Source: Collinsella sp.
GTDB taxonomy: Bacteria > Actinomycetota > Coriobacteriia > Coriobacteriales > Coriobacteriaceae
Direction: 5' to 3'
Length of the DNA stretch: 64,000 nucleotides
NCBI GenBank assembly: GCA_018382295.1
Contig: JAGZQF010000001.1
Location: 62,001 to 126,000, forward strand
Shown: positions 8,635-16,951 of the stretch, one piece after another
Numbering within the stretch: position 1 is the first letter of the stretch
How the letters are laid out: each line of letters starts with the position of its first letter
Program-made: the position numbers and the translations under genes
The notes under the pieces: generated by a model
Databases searched by the model: none
Told to the model about the DNA's origin: nothing
Seen by the model: the letters and a program-made list of their open reading frames with translations, nothing else

Positions 8635-9705
8635 ATGTCACTCGTTCTGGATATCAAAAAGCGTTATCCCGGGTTTATGCTCGACATGCAGCTTGAGGCC
8701 GGCGAGGAGCGCGTGGCCTTGCTCGGTGCCTCCGGATGTGGCAAGAGCTGCACGCTGCGCTGCATTGCCGGCGTGGAGACGCCCGACGAGGGCAAGATCG
8801 TCGTCAACGGCGTGACCTTTTTTGACTCGGCGGCTGGCATCAACCTGTCACCCCAGGAGCGAAAATGCGCCCTGTTGTTCCAAAACTATCAGCTGTTTCC
8901 CAACATGACGGTGGCCGATAACGTATGCGCCGGTGTAAAGGATGCTGGCGACGCCGCCGCGCGCAAAAAGCTCGCCGAGCGCTATCTGGGCATTTTCGGT
9001 CTGGCCGATTTTGTCGATCGCTACCCCGCGCGACTCTCGGGCGGGCAGCAGCAACGCGTGGCGCTTGCCCGTATGGTGGCGGCGCATCCGGGCATTTTTA
9101 TGTTCGACGAGCCCATGAGCGCACTCGATGCGTATCTCAAGAGCGCGCTTGAGCAAAACATGCTCGACCTGTTCGACGTCTGCAACCGTACCGTGCTCTA
9201 CGTGAGCCACGACATCGACGAAGCGTGCCGCCTGTGTCAGCGCATCTGCGTGATGCACGACGGGCATGTGGAGGAGATCGGCTCCATCGAGGACGTGGTC
9301 CGTCGTCCGCAGACGCTGGCGGCACTGCGCCTGACGGGCTGCAAGAATACGAGCCGCGCGCGCAAGATCGGCGACGAAGAAGTTGAGGCCCTCGACTGGG
9401 GCATGACCTTTAATGTGGGCCGTGAGGTTCGAGATGACGTGGCGTACCTCGGTATTCGTGCGAGCTACTTCCATGTTGACAATCGCGCGGAGCGGGGCCG
9501 TAACAGCTACGATTTGCACGTGGCTCGTGTGAGCGATTCGCGCTTTGAGCGGCTGGTGCTGCTGGACGTGCCGCGCGTCGATGCGCCCACGCGTCTGCAG
9601 TGGAAGGTCAACAAGGTGGGCGTGCCTGTCGACGAGCTGCCGCAAGCAGGCGAGACGCTACGCATGCACTTCGATGCGAGTAAGATCCATTTGGTTTGTC
9701 GATAG
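8635..9705 (+). CDS. modC: Molybdate ABC transporter ATP-binding protein ModC
   Basis: A 356-residue ABC ATPase that powers molybdate import by ModB. Walker A is GASGCGKS (residues ~33-40), the Q-loop is FQNYQLFP, the signature is LSGGQQQRVALAR, Walker B is IFMFDEPMSALD and the switch His is in VSHDIDEA. The C-terminal ~130 residues correspond in place to the MOP/TOBE regulatory region, but I cannot see a clear molybdate-binding repeat. It ends in a hairpin terminator at 9717. Confidence 0.9.
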   Translation: MSLVLDIKKRYPGFMLDMQLEAGEERVALLGASGCGKSCTLRCIAGVETPDEGKIVVNGVTFFDSAAGINLSPQERKCALLFQNYQLFPNMTVADNVCAGVKDAGDAAARKKLAERYLGIFGLADFVDRYPARLSGGQQQRVALARMVAAHPGIFMFDEPMSALDAYLKSALEQNMLDLFDVCNRTVLYVSHDIDEACRLCQRICVMHDGHVEEIGSIEDVVRRPQTLAALRLTGCKNTSRARKIGDEEVEALDWGMTFNVGREVRDDVAYLGIRASYFHVDNRAERGRNSYDLHVARVSDSRFERLVLLDVPRVDAPTRLQWKVNKVGVPVDELPQAGETLRMHFDASKIHLVCR

Positions 9706-9716
9706 CGCCGGGTAAT

Positions 9717-9753
9717 GCCGTCGGGGATATAAGCCTCGGCGGCTTTGTCTTGC
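9717..9753 (+). terminator. Terminator after modC
   Basis: A 10-bp imperfect stem (GCCGTCGGGG with CCTCGGCGGC, G-T pairs allowed) is followed by TTTGTCTT. Confidence 0.6.
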
Positions 9754-9906
9754 CGTTCGCCGAATGATGGATGACAAACTCTTATCAACACAGATAATAA
9801 ATTATTAAACGACGGCACACGACGCTGTCGTACGCATGTCGGCGGTGTTCGTCTGGACGACAACCGTTGATATAGTTACCTTCGACGAGAAAAGGAGGGT
9901 GCGCCG

Positions 9907-9975
9907 GTGCTGCAGATGACATATTCGCGTCGCGTTGCCGCGCGCGCCCTGTATATGGCTCGGAGCCGCATATGA
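9907..9975 (+). CDS. Possible 22-residue leader peptide
   Basis: A strong ribosome site (AAAAGGAGG at 9890-9898) is followed 8 bases later by GTG 9907 and a short frame ending at TGA 9973. The peptide is basic (five Arg). Its end overlaps the first arm of a 7-bp hairpin (CGGAGCC at 9961-9967, GGCTCCG at 9990-9996). It lies in the long 430-base gap before the first dehydratase-like gene, so translation-coupled control of the hairpin is conceivable. There is no direct evidence that it is made; the ribosome site is the main argument. The rest of the gap shows no other recognisable element. Confidence 0.3.
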   Translation: MLQMTYSRRVAARALYMARSRI

Positions 9976-10134
9976 GCAGGTATGTTCACGGCTCCGGGAG
10001 AGACGACGCACAACTAAATAATCAGCTGCAAAGCGGGTTCCCCAAAATTCCGGGTTTGAGCGCGGCTGGGTTTTCGCCACCCACCGTGCAGGAATACCGT
10101 AGCTATTCATTTTTGGTTCGAGAGGGGAACCGTC

Positions 10135-11418
10135 ATGGCTGAAGAATTTGATTTCCATCCGATGTGGGAGAGCCTCGGCATGAATCTTGCCGATCACGAC
10201 ATGCTGCTGGGCGCCGTGGGTCAGATGTACGGCGACATGTTCCTGACGCAGAACAATCGCCCCAAGTCCACGTCCTACCTGGATTTTGTCGCCACCAACA
10301 TCCATAGCGGCCGTATTAAGGAGATGCTCGACAAGAAGGAGGCCGGCGAGGCCACCAAGATCGTCGGTTCGTTCTGTGTGTACGTGCCCGAGGAGATCGT
10401 GCTTGCCTGCGACGGCATCCCCGTGGGCCTGTGCTCGGGTGCCGATTGGGCAACCGATAAGGTCGAGGAGCACCTGCCGCGCAACACCTGCCCGCTTATC
10501 AAGAGCTTTGCCGGCTTTAAGCTGGGCGAGGTCTGCCCCTATATCGAGTCGAGCGACCTGGTGGTAGGCGAGAACACCTGCGATGGCAAGAAGAAAGCTT
10601 ACGAGTTCTTTGCCACGCAAAAGAACATGTACGTCATGGATATTCCCAACGTACACGACGAGTCGACGCTCGTGACCTGGAAGGCCGAGGTTAAAAAGCT
10701 TGCCGCCAAGATCGAGGAAGAGTGTGACGTCAAGATTACGCCTGAGCGTCTGAAGACCGCCATCCGCGCCGTCAATGAGAAGCGTCGCGCCCTGCAGCGC
10801 CTCGCTGCCACGCGCACTGCCGACCCGGTGCCTATCAGCGGTCTCGATAGCCTGCTGACCGTGCAGGCAGCCTTTATGGACGACACGCCGCGTCTGACCG
10901 GAGCCATTAACGATATGGCGGCTGAGTGCGAGCAGCGTGTTGAGACCGGCGAGGGCGTGGTGCCCAAGGGGACCAAGCGCATCCTGTACACCGGCACGCC
11001 CATGGCCGTGCCCAACTGGAAGCTGTTCAACCTCATCGAGAAGGCCGGCGGCGTTGTGGTAGGCGAGGAGTCCTGCACGGGCTCGCGCTACTACAAGGAC
11101 CTGGTCGACGAGTCCGGCGAGACGGTCGACGAGATGCTCGACGCCATCGCCGAGCGCTACTTTAAGATCAACTGCGCTGTCTTTACGCCCAACGACCAGC
11201 GTATGAAGGACATTGTCCAGATGGCCAAGGACCTGCATGCAGACGGTATCGTCGACGTGGCCCTGCAGTTCTGCACGCTCTACGAGATGGAGTCGTTTGC
11301 CGTGGAGAAGGCTGCCGAGGAGGCCGGCATTCCGTTTATGCACATCACGACCGACTACGCCGGCGAGGATGCAGGCCAGCTACAAACCAGGATTGAGGCT
11401 TTCTTGGAAACCATTTAG
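10135..11418 (+). CDS. 2-hydroxyacyl-CoA dehydratase / double-cubane cluster family protein, paralogue 1
   Basis: A 427-residue member of the HgdB/YjiM-like family, which holds Fe-S clusters through conserved Cys. Candidate ligands are in SFCVYVPEEIVLACDG, RNTCPLIKSF, GEVCPYIE and VGENTCDGKKKAYE. The segment ILYTGTPMAVPNWK and a late EEAGIPFMHITTDYAGEDAGQ followed by QLQTRIEAFLE are family-typical. Such proteins receive electrons from an ATP-driven activator, here encoded at 12892. It may be a genuine acyl-CoA dehydratase subunit or a double-cubane reductase of unknown substrate; the selenium-gene context favours neither firmly. It has ~40 more N-terminal residues than paralogue 2. GAGAGGGG precedes ATG 10135. 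Confidence 0.8.
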   Translation: MAEEFDFHPMWESLGMNLADHDMLLGAVGQMYGDMFLTQNNRPKSTSYLDFVATNIHSGRIKEMLDKKEAGEATKIVGSFCVYVPEEIVLACDGIPVGLCSGADWATDKVEEHLPRNTCPLIKSFAGFKLGEVCPYIESSDLVVGENTCDGKKKAYEFFATQKNMYVMDIPNVHDESTLVTWKAEVKKLAAKIEEECDVKITPERLKTAIRAVNEKRRALQRLAATRTADPVPISGLDSLLTVQAAFMDDTPRLTGAINDMAAECEQRVETGEGVVPKGTKRILYTGTPMAVPNWKLFNLIEKAGGVVVGEESCTGSRYYKDLVDESGETVDEMLDAIAERYFKINCAVFTPNDQRMKDIVQMAKDLHADGIVDVALQFCTLYEMESFAVEKAAEEAGIPFMHITTDYAGEDAGQLQTRIEAFLETI

Positions 11419-11433
11419 GGCTATCCGTCCCGG

Positions 11434-11535
11434 CGGCTTTCCCGGACACCCGATCTTGCCGTTCAAACCGTCGCTTGCGTGTCAAAGTACGCGGCGCTCC
11501 TCTTTCACGGCAACCTCGGGCACCTGGGAAAGCCG
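11434..11535 (+). repeat. Long hairpin family G, copy 1
   Basis: Outer arms CGGCTTTCCCGG (11434-11445) and CCTGGGAAAGCCG (11523-11535) pair with one bulge. Inside are nested pairs CCCGA/TCGGG and GCCGT/ACGGC and an apical CGCTTGCGT...ACGCGGCG stem. A related hairpin follows the next gene at 12731. Confidence 0.85.
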
Positions 11536-11572
11536 TTTCCTTGGTTGGCTAAAAGGTTTGTTAAGGAGTTAT

Positions 11573-12736
11573 ATGTCGGAAAATATTGAGCAGCCATTGC
11601 CGTCCACGTTTGAGGAGTTCAACGAGCAGCGCAAGGCGGCGTTTATTCGCGTCAAGGATTACAAACAGGCCGGCAATCGCCTGGTCGGCTTTTTGTGCAG
11701 CTATACGCCGCTCGAGATTATCGACGCCGCGGGCGCTGCAAGTGTGGCCTTGTGCGGCACGTCCGATGAGGTGATTCCCGAGGCCGAGAAGGTGCTGCCG
11801 GCAAACCTCTGCCCGCTCATCAAGTCGACCTACGGCTTTGCCTACTCGCAAAAGTGTCCGTTTACGTACTTTAGCGACATGATCATCGGCGAGACCACCT
11901 GCGACGGCAAAAAGAAGATGTACGAGTTGCTCAACGAGCTCAAGCGCACGCACATTCTGCATCTTCCGCAGGGTCGCGATCGTGCCTACGAGCGTGAAAG
12001 CTGGTACGAGGAGTGCCGCCTGCTCAAGGAGGAGCTCGAGGGCTTCTACGGCATTACGATTACTGATGACGACCTGCGCGCCGCCGTCCGTCGCCGCAAT
12101 CGCCTGCGTGCGGCGCAGCTCGATATGTTCGCGCTTCAGGCCAACCAGCCTGCGGCCATGAGTGGCGTTGACCTGATGAGCACTATGTTTGCCGGTACGT
12201 TCAGCTTTGATATCGAGGCCTATACGCAGCAGCTGGAGCAAAAGGTCGCCAAGCTGCGCGAGGCCTACGATGCGGGCGAGCGCCCGGTTGCGGCGGATGC
12301 CAAGCGCATTCTGATCACCGGTTGCCCGGTGGGCGGCGTGATCAACAAGATCGGCCGTACTATCGAGTCCAACGGCGGTGTGGTCGTGTGTATGGACGAC
12401 TGCTCGGGCGAGCGCACGGCGGCCATGATGATCGACCCGGAGGCTCCCGATATCCTGCGCGCCATCGCCGACCGCTACCTGGACATCAACTGCTCGGTCA
12501 TGACGCCCAACGTCGGTCGTATGGAAAATACGCTGGCCATGTGCGAGAAGTATCACGTTGATGGCGTGGTCGAAAACGTGCTCCAGGCCTGCCACACCTT
12601 TAACGTGGAGAGTGCTCGCATGCAGGAGGCTGTCGAGAGCGCGGGTATTGCGTATATGAAGATCGAGACCGACTACAGCAACGGCGACATGGGTCAGATC
12701 GAGACTCGCATCGCCGCCTTCATCGAAACCCTCTAG
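11573..12736 (+). CDS. 2-hydroxyacyl-CoA dehydratase / double-cubane cluster family protein, paralogue 2
   Basis: A 387-residue paralogue of the preceding gene, near the ~383 residues I recall for E. coli YjiM. It repeats the same Cys-bearing motifs: GFLCSYTPLEIIDAAG, ANLCPLIKSTYGF, SQKCPFTYFSD and GETTCDGKKKMYELL, then GCPVGGVINKIGR and an AGIAYMKIETDYSNGDMGQ ending. Two paralogues next to one activator fit either a hetero-dimeric dehydratase or two related reductases. ATG 11573 has AAGGAG 8 bases upstream. The stop codon TAG lies inside the first arm of the downstream hairpin. Confidence 0.8.
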   Translation: MSENIEQPLPSTFEEFNEQRKAAFIRVKDYKQAGNRLVGFLCSYTPLEIIDAAGAASVALCGTSDEVIPEAEKVLPANLCPLIKSTYGFAYSQKCPFTYFSDMIIGETTCDGKKKMYELLNELKRTHILHLPQGRDRAYERESWYEECRLLKEELEGFYGITITDDDLRAAVRRRNRLRAAQLDMFALQANQPAAMSGVDLMSTMFAGTFSFDIEAYTQQLEQKVAKLREAYDAGERPVAADAKRILITGCPVGGVINKIGRTIESNGGVVVCMDDCSGERTAAMMIDPEAPDILRAIADRYLDINCSVMTPNVGRMENTLAMCEKYHVDGVVENVLQACHTFNVESARMQEAVESAGIAYMKIETDYSNGDMGQIETRIAAFIETL

Positions 12737-12839
12737 CTTTCTCAGGCACCGGATCTTGCCCCTCAAACCGTCGCTTGCGTACCCAAAGTACGCTGCGCTC
12801 CTCTTTCGGGGCAATCTCCGGCACCTGAGAAACCTAGAG
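12731..12839 (+). repeat. Long hairpin family G, copy 2
   Basis: Outer arms CTCTAGcTTTCTCAGG and CCTGAGAAAcCTAGAG pair (one C-C mismatch), with nested CCGGA/TCCGG and GCCCC/GGGGC. The core (for example CAAACCGTCGCTTGCGT) matches copy 1 at 11434, while paired positions differ in a compensatory way. Confidence 0.85.
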
Positions 12840-12891
12840 CTAAGGCGCCTGAACGCGCCGCTACCTTTGATGTTTAGATTGGGAAAGAGCC

Positions 12892-13656
12892 ATGATAGGG
12901 ATCGGGATCGATATCGGGTCTACGGCGGCTAAGGCTGCTGTGGTCAATGGGGAGGGTTCGGTGGCGTGGACGTGCGTGCAGCCAACCGGGTTTTCCTCGG
13001 TCGATGCGGCCGAGCGCCTGCGCGGTGAGCTCGCTGCAGCCGGCTATGACGTGACGGCTGAAGATGCTCGCGTGGTCGCGACTGGCTACGGTCGTGTCGC
13101 CGTGCCCTATGCGCACAAGGTCGTGACCGAGATTACCTGCCACGGTACCGGTGCCGTGCTCCTGTTTGGTGACCACGGTACCGTGATCGACGTGGGCGGC
13201 CAGGACACCAAGGTCATTCAGCTTAAAGGCGGCCGCGTGGCCAAGTTTGCCATGAACGACAAGTGCGCCGCCGGCACGGGGCGCTTTCTGGAGATCATGG
13301 CCGACCGCCTGGGCATTACCCAGCAGCAGATGGCCGACCTTGCGCGTTCCGGTGAGCCCACCAAGATATCCAGCATGTGCACGGTCTTTGCCGAAAGCGA
13401 GGTCATCAGCCTGATCGGTCGCGGTGAGCCGCGCGAGAACATTGCGCGCGGCGTGATCGACAGCGTGGTCTCGCGCGTGGCCACTATGGCCGGGCAGGCA
13501 GCGGGCGCCCCGTACTATCTGACCGGTGGCCTGTGCGAGAACGCCTTCGTGGTGGAGCGGTTGGGCGAGCTACTGGGGTCGCCGGTGACCACCTCGCCCC
13601 AGGCTCGCTTTGCCGGAGCGATCGGCGCGGCCATTCGAGCCCAGGCGCTCATGTAA
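12892..13656 (+). CDS. ATPase activator of the dehydratase/double-cubane proteins (HgdC/YjiL family)
   Basis: A 254-residue ASKHA-fold ATPase of the BcrAD/BadFG family. It shows the phosphate-1 motif GIDIGSTAAKAAV at the N-terminus, VIDVGGQDTK, NDKCAAGTGRFLEIMA with one cluster Cys, and CTVFAESEVISL with the second, as in homodimers that share one [4Fe-4S] cluster between two subunits. It would transfer low-potential electrons to one or both upstream proteins with ATP hydrolysis. Length equals that of HgdC and E. coli YjiL. ATG 12892 follows GGGAAAGAG. selD starts 83 bases downstream. Confidence 0.9.
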   Translation: MIGIGIDIGSTAAKAAVVNGEGSVAWTCVQPTGFSSVDAAERLRGELAAAGYDVTAEDARVVATGYGRVAVPYAHKVVTEITCHGTGAVLLFGDHGTVIDVGGQDTKVIQLKGGRVAKFAMNDKCAAGTGRFLEIMADRLGITQQQMADLARSGEPTKISSMCTVFAESEVISLIGRGEPRENIARGVIDSVVSRVATMAGQAAGAPYYLTGGLCENAFVVERLGELLGSPVTTSPQARFAGAIGAAIRAQALM

Positions 13657-13739
13657 GGGGCGGTGTCATTCGCCGTCCGCTCTCGGCGCCGCCATGCGTA
13701 TACTGGGAGGAACTGATTGACCTATGAGAGGAGGAATCG

Positions 13740-14789
13740 ATGGCTGACGATGTTATTAAGCTCACGTCTATGACAGCCGCGAGCGGTTGAGCCGCTAAGT
13801 TGGCTCCCGGAGCCCTCGCCCAGGTCCTGGGCGATTTACCCAATGTGCATAACGACAACTTGCTCGTGGGATTCGATACCTCCGACGATGCGAGCGTCTT
13901 TCGCGTTGGCGATAACTTAGGCCTCGTGCAGTCCATCGACTTCTTCCCGCCGATGGTCGACGACCCGTTCCTGTTTGGCCAAATCGCCGCGGCCAACTCG
14001 CTGTCGGACATCTACGCCATGGGCGGGCGGCCGAGTCATGCCATGAACCTGCTCTGCATACCCAGTTGCCTGGGCGTTGAGGTTGCCGGGCAGATTTTGG
14101 CGGGTGGCGCCGACAAGTGCGTCGAGGCCGGCTGCACCATCGCGGGCGGCCACACCATCAACGACGACGAGCCCAAGTACGGCCTGTCCGTGAGCGGCTT
14201 TGTCGCGCTCGACCGCATGCTCGCTAACAGCGGTGCATGCGTGGGCGATGTCCTGCTGCTGACCAAGGCGGTTGGCTCGGGTATCATCACCACAGCCATC
14301 AAGGGCGAGCTCATCGAGCAGGACGAGGCCGCAGCCATGTTTGACTCGATGTGCACCCTCAACGAGGCGCCGATTCGTCTGGCCGAGGGACTTGAGCTTC
14401 ACGGCTGCACCGATGTCACGGGCTTTGGCCTGATCGGGCACGCGTGCGAGATGGCCGAGGGCTCGGGCGTGCAGGTTGAGCTTGCGTCGGGAGCGGTACC
14501 GCTCTTTGATCAGGTGCTCGACATGGCGCGCCTGGGCATTATCCCCGCGGGCTCCTACCGCAACCAGGACTTCTTTGGCCCCCGTGTGGCTGCCGGCGAG
14601 GACCTGGAGCCGGGCATGCTCGACGCGCTGTACGATCCGCAGACATCTGGTGGCCTGCTTATTGCGGCGCCTGCTGACGATGTGGATGAGCTCGCGCGCC
14701 GTCTGCATGCCGAAGGACGTATCGCCGCCGTCGTCGGTCGCGTGTGCGAACCGGTGCCGGGCGGTCCTGCCGTCCACGTTGTTCGCTAG
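13740..14789 (+). CDS. selD: Selenide, water dikinase SelD, a selenoprotein (Sec17, in-frame UGA)
   Basis: SelD makes selenophosphate from selenide and ATP, the Se donor for Sec synthesis. From ATG 13740 (preceded by AGGAGG) the frame reads to TGA 13788-13790 and continues without a break to TAG 14789. The TGA falls exactly at the active-site position that is Cys or Sec in this family: SG-U-AAKLAPGALAQVL. Downstream come the ATP-binding NDNLLVGFDTSDDASV, AAANSLSDIYAMGG, and DVTGFGLIGHACEMAEG. Product 349 residues. Reading TGA as Sec is supported by family position, a hairpin after it, and selA, selB and selC at 38.9-42.6 kb. An annotation starting after the TGA would lose the catalytic residue. 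Confidence 0.93.
13788..13814 (+). promoter_or_regulatory. Sec codon and candidate SECIS hairpin of selD
   Basis: TGA 13788-13790 is followed 11 bases later by GGCTCCCGGAGCC (13802-13814), a 5-bp stem with a 3-base loop at the distance expected for a bacterial SECIS read by SelB. The structure is judged by eye only. Confidence 0.6.
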
Positions 14790-14812
14790 CCCGCACGTTT
14801 ATGTAACTGTTT

Positions 14813-14830
14813 ACCGTTCTCTAGAACGGT
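14813..14830 (+). promoter_or_regulatory. Perfect palindrome between selD and yedF
   Basis: ACCGTTCT-CT-AGAACGGT is a perfect inverted repeat followed by TCTTTC. It may be a weak terminator/attenuator or a protein-binding site ahead of yedF. Confidence 0.45.
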
Positions 14831-14849
14831 TCTTTCGAAAGGAAAAGCT

Positions 14850-15476
14850 ATGTCTACCAAGATTGAAGTCAATGCCATGGGCGATGCCTGCCCGCTGCCC
14901 GTTGTTAAGACGCTCAAGGCGCTCAAACAGCTCGATGGCGAGGGTGCCGTGGTGACCTCGGTCGATAACGAGACCGCCGTCAAGAACATCTCCAAGATGG
15001 CGCAGGAGAAGGGCTGCACGGCCTCGGTCGAGAAGGTTTCTGACGCCGAGTGGCACGTGACCGTGGCGACCTCTGGCGCCGTTGCCGTGGCTGATCCCGA
15101 GCAGGATGGTGCTGCCTTCTGTGATGCCAGCGCCGGCAAGGGCAAGCTCGTCATTTCCGTCTACACCGACTGTATGGGCCACGGCGACGACGAGCTGGGC
15201 CACAAGCTCATGAAGGCCTTCATCTTTGCCGTGACGCAGCAGGAGGAGCTGCCCGCGACCATGCTGTTCTACAACGGCGGCGCCAAGCTCACCGTCGAGG
15301 GCTCACCGGTACTCGACGACCTGAAGGGTCTGGCCGAGCAGGGTGTCGAGATTCTCACCTGTGGTACCTGCCTCGACCACTATGGCATTAAAGACCAGCT
15401 TGCGGTGGGCGAGGTCACCAACATGTACGTGATTGTGGAGAAGATGGAGCAGGCCGTGCGCGTCGTGCGCCCGTAG
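14850..15476 (+). CDS. yedF: Selenium metabolism protein YedF
   Basis: A 208-residue protein with two parts. Residues 1-75 are a TusA/SirA-like domain with the persulfide-type motif GDACPLPVVKTLK; residues ~95-208 are DsrE-like, with VYTDCMGHGDDELG and ILTCGTCLDHYGIK. This arrangement defines the YedF family, which is found mainly in selenium-using bacteria and is proposed to handle reduced Se. It sits between selD and a DUF3343 gene. ATG 14850 has GAAAGG at good spacing. Its biochemical function has not been established as far as I know. Confidence 0.9.
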   Translation: MSTKIEVNAMGDACPLPVVKTLKALKQLDGEGAVVTSVDNETAVKNISKMAQEKGCTASVEKVSDAEWHVTVATSGAVAVADPEQDGAAFCDASAGKGKLVISVYTDCMGHGDDELGHKLMKAFIFAVTQQEELPATMLFYNGGAKLTVEGSPVLDDLKGLAEQGVEILTCGTCLDHYGIKDQLAVGEVTNMYVIVEKMEQAVRVVRP

Positions 15477-15495
15477 CGTATTGGTTGGAGTTGCC

Positions 15496-15747
15496 ATGAG
15501 GGAGAAGCGCCCGGCGCTTGTCATCACGTTTCCCACCACGGCGGCCGCCATGGGGTGCGAGTCCCTGTGCATCGAGCGCAGCCTTCCCGGGCGAACGATT
15601 CCCGTACCCGGGGAGGTCGCTGCCGGCTGCGGTTTGGCATGGAAGGCGTTGCCTGCCGATGAGGACCTGCTGCGCGGCGAGCTTGCCGCGGCGGGCGTCC
15701 CCACCGAGGGCTTTACGGTAATCGACATGTGGGAGGTCGTGCGATGA
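15496..15747 (+). CDS. DUF3343 family putative Se/S carrier protein
   Basis: An 83-residue small protein whose core VITFPTTAAAMGCESL, RTIPVPGEVAAGCGLAWK matches the DUF3343 family (Se/S carrier-like), including the invariant Gly-Cys-Gly. Comparative genomics has linked the family to Se trafficking. Its stop TGA overlaps the ATG of the desulfurase-like gene (ATGA at 15744-15747), so the two are translationally coupled. TTGGAG precedes ATG 15496. A second, longer family member lies at 43422. Confidence 0.85.
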   Translation: MREKRPALVITFPTTAAAMGCESLCIERSLPGRTIPVPGEVAAGCGLAWKALPADEDLLRGELAAAGVPTEGFTVIDMWEVVR

Positions 15748-16883
15748 TCTACCTGGATAACGCGGCGACGACCATGCATAAGCCGCAGACGGTGATCGAT
15801 GCCGTGACGCAGGCGATGTGCTCGCTCGGCAATGCCGGACGTGGCGCGACGTCGGGCGCGCTCGATGCGGCGCGCACGATTCATGGCTGCCGCACTAAGC
15901 TTGCGCGCTTTTTAGGTTGCCCGAGGGCAGACCATGTTTGTTTTACGCCCAACTCCACCGCGGCGCTCAACACCGTCATCAATGGCGTGGTGCGTCCCGG
16001 CGATCGTGTGGTCACGACGGTGCTCGAGCATAACTCCGTGCTGCGTCCGCTCAATCGCCTGGCGGTAGAGCAGGGCGTGACCGTTGAGTATGCGGGCTGC
16101 GACGCGAACGGCGTGCTCGACTACGACGAACTCGAGCAGCTGGTCACGCCGGGCACGCGTGCCGTGGTGGTGACGCACGCCTCCAATGTGACCGGCAACT
16201 CCGTTGATGTTGCACGTGTGGCGGCTGTGGCTCATGCGGCCGGCGCGCTGGTTATCGTCGACGCCTCTCAGTCTGCCGGTACGGCGAAGATTGACATGGA
16301 TACCATGGGGCTCGACGTCGTGTGTTTTACCGGCCACAAGGGGCTCATGGGACCCCAAGGCACCGGCGGCCTGGCCGTGGCGGAGGGCATTGACGTGGCT
16401 CCGTGGGCCATGGGCGGCACGGGCGTGCGCAGCTTCGATGCGCTGCAGCCGCTTGAGTGGCCCACGCGCCTCGAGGCGGGCACGCTCAACGGTCACGGCA
16501 TAGCGGGCCTATCCGCTGGTCTCGACTTTATCGAGGCCCAGGGTGGGGTCGAGGCGATTGCTTCCAGCGAGCGTGCGCTCGCTGATCGCTTTCTTGCCGG
16601 CGTGCGCGAAATCCCGGAGATCAAGCTTTACGGCGCCTTTGACCAGCCGACGCGCTCTGCAATTGTGTCGCTCAACGTGGGCGATATCGATTCGGCCGAG
16701 ATCTCGGATGCGCTCATGCAAGGGTGGGGGATTGCGACGCGCCCCGGCGCCCATTGCGCCCCGCTCATGCACCGTGCACTGGGTACCGAGCGCCAGGGCG
16801 TCGTCCGCTTCTCGTTTGGGTATTTCAACACGGACGAGGAAGTCGACACCGCGATCGACGCTTTACGCGATTTAGCCTGCTAG
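15744..16883 (+). CDS. Cysteine desulfurase family aminotransferase (class V, Csd/TIGR01977 type)
   Basis: A 379-residue PLP enzyme. Recognisable are the N-terminal MIYLDNAATTMHKP, VFTPNSTAALN-like FTPNSTAALNTVI, VVVTHASNVTGN, the ASQSAGTAKIDM segment with the PLP-binding Asp, and the Schiff-base Lys in CFTGHKGLMGPQGTGG; the C-terminal Cys in RPGAHCAPLMH is the likely persulfide/perselenide residue. With yedF, selD and DUF3343 upstream, a role in releasing Se from selenocysteine or mobilising S/Se for SelD is a reasonable inference. ATG 15744 has GGGAGG 7 bases upstream. Confidence 0.88.
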   Translation: MIYLDNAATTMHKPQTVIDAVTQAMCSLGNAGRGATSGALDAARTIHGCRTKLARFLGCPRADHVCFTPNSTAALNTVINGVVRPGDRVVTTVLEHNSVLRPLNRLAVEQGVTVEYAGCDANGVLDYDELEQLVTPGTRAVVVTHASNVTGNSVDVARVAAVAHAAGALVIVDASQSAGTAKIDMDTMGLDVVCFTGHKGLMGPQGTGGLAVAEGIDVAPWAMGGTGVRSFDALQPLEWPTRLEAGTLNGHGIAGLSAGLDFIEAQGGVEAIASSERALADRFLAGVREIPEIKLYGAFDQPTRSAIVSLNVGDIDSAEISDALMQGWGIATRPGAHCAPLMHRALGTERQGVVRFSFGYFNTDEEVDTAIDALRDLAC

Positions 16884-16898
16884 AGCGTATATACTTGC

Positions 16899-16930
16899 GG
16901 GATGGGTGTTTTTGCCCGTCCCGTTTTTGT
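16899..16930 (+). terminator. Terminator after the selenium cluster
   Basis: GGGATGGG (16899-16906) pairs with CCCGTCCC (16915-16922), followed by GTTTTTGTTT. It separates the selenium genes from brnQ. Confidence 0.75.
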
Positions 16931-16951
16931 TTCGACCCGAAAGGTGTGTCT

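Noticed and set aside
10135..12736. Assigning the two Fe-S paralogues to a specific acyl-CoA dehydratase such as HadBC or FldBC
   Set aside because: No CoA-transferase or matching fermentation genes are adjacent and the sequences look closer to the YjiM-like group; only a family-level call is supported.
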